Shown: piece after piece, positions 19,773 through 24,162 of the stretch
Position numbering within the stretch: the stretch's first letter is position 1
Layout: every line of letters begins with the position of its first letter
DNA from: Butyrivibrio sp. UBA3740
Lineage (GTDB): Bacteria > Bacillota > Clostridia > Lachnospirales > Lachnospiraceae
DNA: 24,162 bases
Direction of reading: 5' to 3'
NCBI GenBank assembly: GCA_002372465.1
Contig: DFGW01000263.1
Span: 1 to 24,162, forward strand
Made by a program: the position numbers and the translations under genes
The notes under the pieces: generated by a model
The model's input: only the letters and a program-made list of their open reading frames with translations
What the model was told of the DNA's origin: nothing
The model's database searches: none

Positions 19773-22160
19773 TCATTTGTTGAACAGTTCTTTTAACTCA
19801 TCCTGATGTTCTTCCAGGACCTTAAGCACCCATTTACTCCAGTGCCTTGCATCTGAATCCGAATCGCCGAATACATAATCTTCCTGTCCGTAGTCTATTA
19901 CGTCAAATCCCGGTGTGGACTTACTAGCTCCTGCAGTCCTGTAGCTTACTGCATCTGCTACAGTAAAGGAAACCTTTGAAGTATCATCATAGTCTACCCA
20001 GCTGCTGATATCTTTTCCTGTAGCCTCAGTGGCATCTCCGTTTGTGGTCTGTGCCTGGGCTTCAGCCTTTGTGATCTTGACTGCTCCGTCTACATATTCA
20101 CCGTACATGGTATCCACAGTAAGAGCAAGTGAATCACCAAAGATCTCTGATGGTACATGTCCGCCATCCCACTGCCACTCTATTGTCGCATCTACTCCTG
20201 ATGAGAGGAATGCCAGCTGAAGGTTTAAGGAATTAAACATTGAGATGTCACCCTCCGACGCTCCACAGACCATCCTTATCCATGCAGGGTCCGATCCGTC
20301 TTCATCCCCAATATAATTAAGAGGATTATAAAGCTCTACGGTCACATTTCCGTATTCATCGCCGGCGTATACTTCAGCCACATCGCTCTGGTATGCTGCA
20401 AGCATTTCTTCATATGTTGAATAATTAGAAGAGTCAGTATTGCTTCCGGCTGACTGTGTTGTTCCTGCGTCAGGGGTTCCAACATCCATGGTATCTCCTG
20501 CAGAATTGTCAGCTACGTCAGCGTTATCAAAGCTTCTGCCATCACCCTGAGCATTTTCAGTATCCGAAGCATTTCCTGCCATATCCGGCATAGCACCTGC
20601 CATATCCCCGGGTGCACCTGCCATGTCGCCTCCGGGACCTCCTGCCATATCTCCGCCGGGGCCGCCCTTCATTCCATCATGTCCATCGGGAGCTCCGCCA
20701 CCGGGGCCACCCTTACCTTCTGACGAGGTGCTCTTAGCATATCTTCCTTCAATAAACGCTTTAGCCTTATCTTCAGAAGTCATTGCTGCAACAGCTTCAT
20801 CTGAAAGTGCATTGCCGTCCTCGTCAAACCAGGTCCAGCCTTCGGCATAATCAAGGTTATCGAGATACCACTGCAGATTTGAAACAAATTCTGCAAGATA
20901 GAGATCAATATAGGTTCCGCCATATCCGTTGGTATCAGCATACTTAGTCTCATCGTACTCAATTGTGAGCGCGATTGTATCGTCAGTATCGCCATCGCCA
21001 TTGATATCGAGCTCAACATCCGTTTCCCTGACAGACAGGTTCTGGTCATTGATATAGGTCATATACTCTTCTGAAAGGTACTTGGCCATCTGCTCCTGGA
21101 ATGAAGTGTTGAAATCGTAGTCGGAGTCCATGTAGTATTCGAAGGCCATGGCCATGTCTGCTTCATACAAAGATGTGATCGGAGAATAAGCAACTGCTCC
21201 CCAGGCTCCGTCAGAAAGATCATAGGTCACGCCGTCTATTGTAACGGTAGTATCATAGGTTCCGTCCTCGTTGACATAGACACCTACAGATCCTACAGCT
21301 ACCTGATAATCATAGAAGTCTGAACTGTCAGATGTAGCAGCAAACATGGTAGCATGTGCTCCACCACCGCTTCCTCCGGTTGATACCCAGTACTCAGTAC
21401 TGCCAGGAAGATTTCCCAGTAGAATATTGTATCTGACAAACCTTGTTGCAGCCTTCTGGTCAACAAGGCAAGATGGTGCATCACCCGTGTAATACTCGTT
21501 GCTGCTCTCATCTGTGGCAGTATCATTTTTTCCTCTGTTTCCGCAGGATACATTGATATAACCTTCAGAAGCATATGAAGCAGATGCCTTAGTGTTAGAT
21601 GATGAGCTGTAGCCTGCTGCTCCTGTGTTTAAGATCACAGGTGCTGTAGACGCAGTATATACCTGCCCGTTGGAGCTTGTTACTTTTGCTTCATAATCAA
21701 TGACAAGCTGTCCATGTACCTCATCTGAGTAGCTTGATGCCGTAACATCCTCAACTCCGTCTCCGTCAGTATCTATTCCCTTGATATAAGCCCCGGGAAC
21801 GCAGACAGATACGCCTTCCTCATCCTCTATTTCAGCATGTGCAACCGCGGTAACTATACTCATGACCCAGGCGTCAGCCTCGGAGTCGTAGGACCAGGTA
21901 ACCTCTTCATTGTTTGCCAGATTTAATGCTTCTTCGATAGCTGCTCTCTCCTGCGCAGAAGTAGCTTCCAGAGAGGATGTCTTTGCCTCCGTCTCCTCAG
22001 TAGCTTCTTCCTGTGTTAGTTCTGATGAGGTCTCAGTTGCTGATATATCTGATGCGGACTCATTTACCGCCATATCACTATTGGAATTACTCCCACAGCC
22101 TGCCATGGCAGTTGCGATAACTGCAGACATCAATAACGCTGTTACTCTTTTTAGTTTCAT
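19773..22160 (-). CDS. Lipoprotein with tannase-like alpha/beta-hydrolase fold (795 aa)
   Basis: A lipoprotein signal peptide ends A-M-A-G-C (Cys22), followed by a Ser/Glu/Thr-rich spacer to about 70. The core resembles subtype B tannases and related feruloyl-type esterases: C-G-N-R-G near 206, A-P-S-C-L-V-D-Q-K-A-A-T-R-F-V-R-Y-N near 228-245, the nucleophile elbow T-G-G-S-G-G-G-A-H-A with Ser264, and late W-I-R-M-V-C-G-A-S-E-G-D-I-S with Asp638 and G-G-H-V-P with His668. Two D-x-D-G-D-G loops (130-136, 385-392) look like calcium sites. A Gly/Met/Asp/Pro-rich insert of about 50 residues (482-530) with P-G-G-D-M-A-G repeats splits the fold. GGAGG nine bases before the ATG supports the start. 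The true ester substrate is not known. Confidence 0.82.
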   Translation of the reverse strand: MKLKRVTALLMSAVIATAMAGCGSNSNSDMAVNESASDISATETSSELTQEEATEETEAKTSSLEATSAQERAAIEEALNLANNEEVTWSYDSEADAWVMSIVTAVAHAEIEDEEGVSVCVPGAYIKGIDTDGDGVEDVTASSYSDEVHGQLVIDYEAKVTSSNGQVYTASTAPVILNTGAAGYSSSSNTKASASYASEGYINVSCGNRGKNDTATDESSNEYYTGDAPSCLVDQKAATRFVRYNILLGNLPGSTEYWVSTGGSGGGAHATMFAATSDSSDFYDYQVAVGSVGVYVNEDGTYDTTVTIDGVTYDLSDGAWGAVAYSPITSLYEADMAMAFEYYMDSDYDFNTSFQEQMAKYLSEEYMTYINDQNLSVRETDVELDINGDGDTDDTIALTIEYDETKYADTNGYGGTYIDLYLAEFVSNLQWYLDNLDYAEGWTWFDEDGNALSDEAVAAMTSEDKAKAFIEGRYAKSTSSEGKGGPGGGAPDGHDGMKGGPGGDMAGGPGGDMAGAPGDMAGAMPDMAGNASDTENAQGDGRSFDNADVADNSAGDTMDVGTPDAGTTQSAGSNTDSSNYSTYEEMLAAYQSDVAEVYAGDEYGNVTVELYNPLNYIGDEDGSDPAWIRMVCGASEGDISMFNSLNLQLAFLSSGVDATIEWQWDGGHVPSEIFGDSLALTVDTMYGEYVDGAVKITKAEAQAQTTNGDATEATGKDISSWVDYDDTSKVSFTVADAVSYRTAGASKSTPGFDVIDYGQEDYVFGDSDSDARHWSKWVLKVLEEHQDELKELFNK

Positions 22161-22261
22161 CTTTGTTTGCCTCCATTGTCATAGCTTGTGATTGGTTTTT
22201 TATCTCTTGAAAGCAATATTAAAAGAGCTACTTAAAACGAAGCTAAAAATGTTCTAAATAA

Positions 22262-22295
22262 AAAAGAAAGGCCAAACCCCTCATCGGTTCAGCCT
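22262..22295 (-). terminator. Terminator after the GH30 gene
   Basis: On the minus strand AGGCTGAACC pairs with GGTTTGGCCT around a seven-base loop; the two T-G wobbles fully close the ten-pair stem only in this direction. TTCTTTTTT follows. It lies about 100 bp past the GH30 stop and before the tannase-like gene. Confidence 0.8.
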
Positions 22296-22398
22296 GTTCT
22301 TCGCCACTGTCAACTGTAAATGGTAACACAGAAAACGCAAACCAATTCTTAAGTTTTTATTATCTTTGCCTTAAAAAATCTAGCAAATTATTCGGCCG

Positions 22399-24087
22399 TC
22401 ATTTTGTCTTTACAAGATATGTTGTAATTGAAAATCCTTTTATCTGCGCAGAAAAAGAGCTATCAGACATCAATATACTATCTGACTCAGTAACGTCGCA
22501 CCAGTTTTCTCCGCCTTCCATGTTCCCACTGGTTCTTATGGCTGTTATGCACGTAATTTCCTTATCAAGACCTTCAAGGTCAAACTCCCAGATCTGATCA
22601 TCAGCTTTTGTATTAAGGGCAACCACAACACAGTCACCACTTTCAGGATCATAGGCAGCCAAAGTATCTATTCCTGACTTGATGATGCAAAAACCCGGGC
22701 GAATATACCTGGTAAACTGTCCAAATCCATAGTATTTCTTGCCAAAAAGGAGCTCCTTAGTGTCATGGTCCGCAATTGCTATACCCCAGAAAGGCTCTCC
22801 ACCTGAAAGAATATCCTCCGCCTCTGCCCGGGTCAGCTTATCAAACTCGTTTCCGGAATCAATGTGCATATCTGCAGCATTCCACATGATCCAGGCTGAC
22901 GGGTACATACCGTTTACATCCTTTATTATCTCATCCGCAAAGCCAATGGCCGCTTCCATGGCTCCTGATTCATTTCCCAAAGAGTAAGTGCCGTCAACCT
23001 CGCTCATCCAGAGGTTTTTCCCCGCTTCCAACGCTGTTTCTTTTAATTTTTTTCTTTTATCCCCCTGATAGGCGTGGGTATCTATCCTGTCAAGAGCCTC
23101 CCCCGCTTCATCTGAGAGCTTGGCAAAAGAGCTGATGGCGGTATTTATGCTGGTCTCATCACTTCCGCATATGATCAGATCAAGCCCCTTGTTCTTAAGC
23201 TCTTTATCCAGCTCTTCAATTATCCGGGACTGGGACTTTCCCGGGCTGAAGTGACACCCTTCCTGCTTTTCAGAAAAAGCAGACCAGTAATCTGTCGCAG
23301 GCTCATTCATGGGGCTAATGCTCTGAAACTTCACAGCGCCTTCATTATAAAAGTGCTCTATAACGTCAGCCATATAGCAGGCAAAGGCATGATATGAATC
23401 CTCTCTTAGGTTATCAACTGCAGCTTTCAGGTTTCCGGAGCTACATCCGCTCACAGTCATGAAATACGGGGGCGAATTGGAAAAAGCCTCACAGATAAAC
23501 TCATCTCCTGCACATTTTGCTGCTTGTGTTAAGACATTGACCTGGTTTTTGTCAGCATCCCAGTCGTAGTTCCAGGCATATCCACATTCAAAGTCTGCCC
23601 TTGCAAAGTTCTGCTCATAATATTCCTTTGAACTGCCCTCAAGATCGATTCTTGTAACATCAACTGCATATCCCGGAACAATGGAATCGGATCTTTTTAT
23701 GTGAGCGGGATGAAGGAAATCGCTTGATTCACCCGTATTTTCCGAATCTGTGACATTGTCGCCTCCGCCGATATTATAACGACCGATATTTAATCCAAGC
23801 CCTTTTTCCTTGTCAAAAAAGGCTTCGGCGGCCCTGGAAGTCAGCTCATCGCTGTAGCCCACGCGATTAGCCCACCAGCATAGGCTGGTTCCCCAGCCTT
23901 CAAATTCCCCGAATCCATCCCCATCAGTATCATTAAAGGTCTGGTGGTCAGATATATCTATTTTGACAGTCCGATCAGCAGAAACTGTAGTCTCAGATGA
24001 TCTGCTTTCCTCAGGTAATCTGCTTTCACCGGTAGAACACCCGGTAAGAGCCAGAACAAGTATCAACCCACAAATGCATCTTTTCAT
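22399..24087 (-). CDS. GH30 family glycoside hydrolase lipoprotein, endo-beta-1,6-galactanase-like (562 aa)
   Basis: The product has a short lipoprotein signal peptide ending L-T-G-C (Cys17), a Ser/Glu spacer and a D-T-D-G-D-G loop. The catalytic module then begins F-E-G-W-G-T-S-L-C-W-W-A-N-R-V-G (62-77), a signature of GH30 galactanase-type enzymes. The acid/base is in S-P-M-N-E-P (Glu262) and the nucleophile in L-W-M-S-E-V-D-G (Glu363), as expected for clan GH-A. A beta-sandwich C-terminal part (about 460-562) completes the usual GH30 layout. It would hydrolyse plant arabinogalactan side chains at the cell surface; substrate is inferred from similarity of the first motif only. AAGGAGG precedes the ATG. 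The gene upstream ends 9 bp away, so they share an operon. Confidence 0.9.
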   Translation of the reverse strand: MKRCICGLILVLALTGCSTGESRLPEESRSSETTVSADRTVKIDISDHQTFNDTDGDGFGEFEGWGTSLCWWANRVGYSDELTSRAAEAFFDKEKGLGLNIGRYNIGGGDNVTDSENTGESSDFLHPAHIKRSDSIVPGYAVDVTRIDLEGSSKEYYEQNFARADFECGYAWNYDWDADKNQVNVLTQAAKCAGDEFICEAFSNSPPYFMTVSGCSSGNLKAAVDNLREDSYHAFACYMADVIEHFYNEGAVKFQSISPMNEPATDYWSAFSEKQEGCHFSPGKSQSRIIEELDKELKNKGLDLIICGSDETSINTAISSFAKLSDEAGEALDRIDTHAYQGDKRKKLKETALEAGKNLWMSEVDGTYSLGNESGAMEAAIGFADEIIKDVNGMYPSAWIMWNAADMHIDSGNEFDKLTRAEAEDILSGGEPFWGIAIADHDTKELLFGKKYYGFGQFTRYIRPGFCIIKSGIDTLAAYDPESGDCVVVALNTKADDQIWEFDLEGLDKEITCITAIRTSGNMEGGENWCDVTESDSILMSDSSFSAQIKGFSITTYLVKTK

Positions 24088-24096
24088 AATTCCTCC

Positions 24097-24162
24097 TTAC
24101 TCCGCAGGCTCGATACTTACAGAAAGTCTTCCGCCATCGTAGCTGTCGTTTCCGTCAGGATC
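24097..24162 (-). CDS. C-terminal end of an unidentified upstream gene
   Basis: The last 21 codons of a reading frame enter from the right edge and end in TAA at 24097-24099. They read D-P-D-G-N-D-S-Y-D-G-G-R-L-S-V-S-I-E-P-A-E. The stretch is too short to name. It ends 9 bp before the GH30 start, so its product is probably co-expressed with the GH30 enzyme. Confidence 0.55.
   Translation of the reverse strand, partial: DPDGNDSYDGGRLSVSIEPAE

Noticed and set aside
20623..20850. Plus-strand Pro-rich frame (75 aa) opposite the tannase-like insert
   Set aside because: It is the mirror of the Gly/Met/Asp repeat codons and has no ribosome site.
1..24162. CRISPR array, tRNA, rRNA, insertion sequence, phage or toxin-antitoxin genes
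   Set aside because: I looked for regularly spaced repeats, tRNA-like arms, transposase or integrase motifs and found none.

Overview
The window looks like chromosomal DNA of a Gram-positive anaerobe of the Lachnospiraceae, most likely Butyrivibrio or a close relative. This is inferred from gene content and style: strong GGAGG-type ribosome sites, four lipoproteins with a Cys lipobox, a DUF6440 protein, GtrA, a standalone GltD/NfnB-like flavoprotein, and secreted carbohydrate or ester hydrolases. There is no rRNA, tRNA, CRISPR array, phage gene or transposase. Most genes are on the minus strand.

Layout. 1-168 is the start of a GNAT acetyltransferase that runs off the left edge. 570-1315 holds two small plus-strand hypothetical genes, then yaaA on the minus strand (1372-2130). 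2485-4153 holds two small minus-strand operons: a membrane peptide plus DUF6440 protein, and a zinc-ribbon membrane protein plus a J-domain protein. 4418-6187 is a lipoprotein joining a right-handed beta-helix to an LprI/DUF1311 domain. 6398-7421 carries GtrA, a small Cys-rich protein and a frame-broken small gene. 7549-9195 (plus) is a membrane-anchored, propeller-like protein that meets a convergent SGNH hydrolase with only 3 bp between. 10081-10734 holds two small plus-strand genes (58 and 78 aa), each with a good terminator. 10813-11343 is a small lipoprotein and 11487-12677 the GltD/NfnB-like oxidoreductase, preceded by a cre-like operator.

12794-19204 is the most distinctive block: cardiolipin synthase, then an ABC ATPase with an N-terminal GAF domain, then a 1180-aa FtsX/MacB-type permease whose extracellular part contains two long coiled coils. 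All three are on one strand with short gaps, so an envelope-related unit with built-in sensing is a reasonable inference. The cls promoter is followed by a perfect 22-bp palindrome.

19420-24162 holds a 74-aa hypothetical protein with inverted repeats over its promoter, a tannase-like alpha/beta-hydrolase lipoprotein, a GH30 lipoprotein that resembles endo-beta-1,6-galactanases, and the last codons of another gene just upstream. The two hydrolases fit a fibre-degrading gut or rumen life.

Many starts were moved inward from the longest reading frame to the ATG that has a proper ribosome site; each case is stated. Two places (7283-7287 and about 3249) look as if a one-base change in a homopolymer run cut a small gene; sequencing error or true decay cannot be told apart here.
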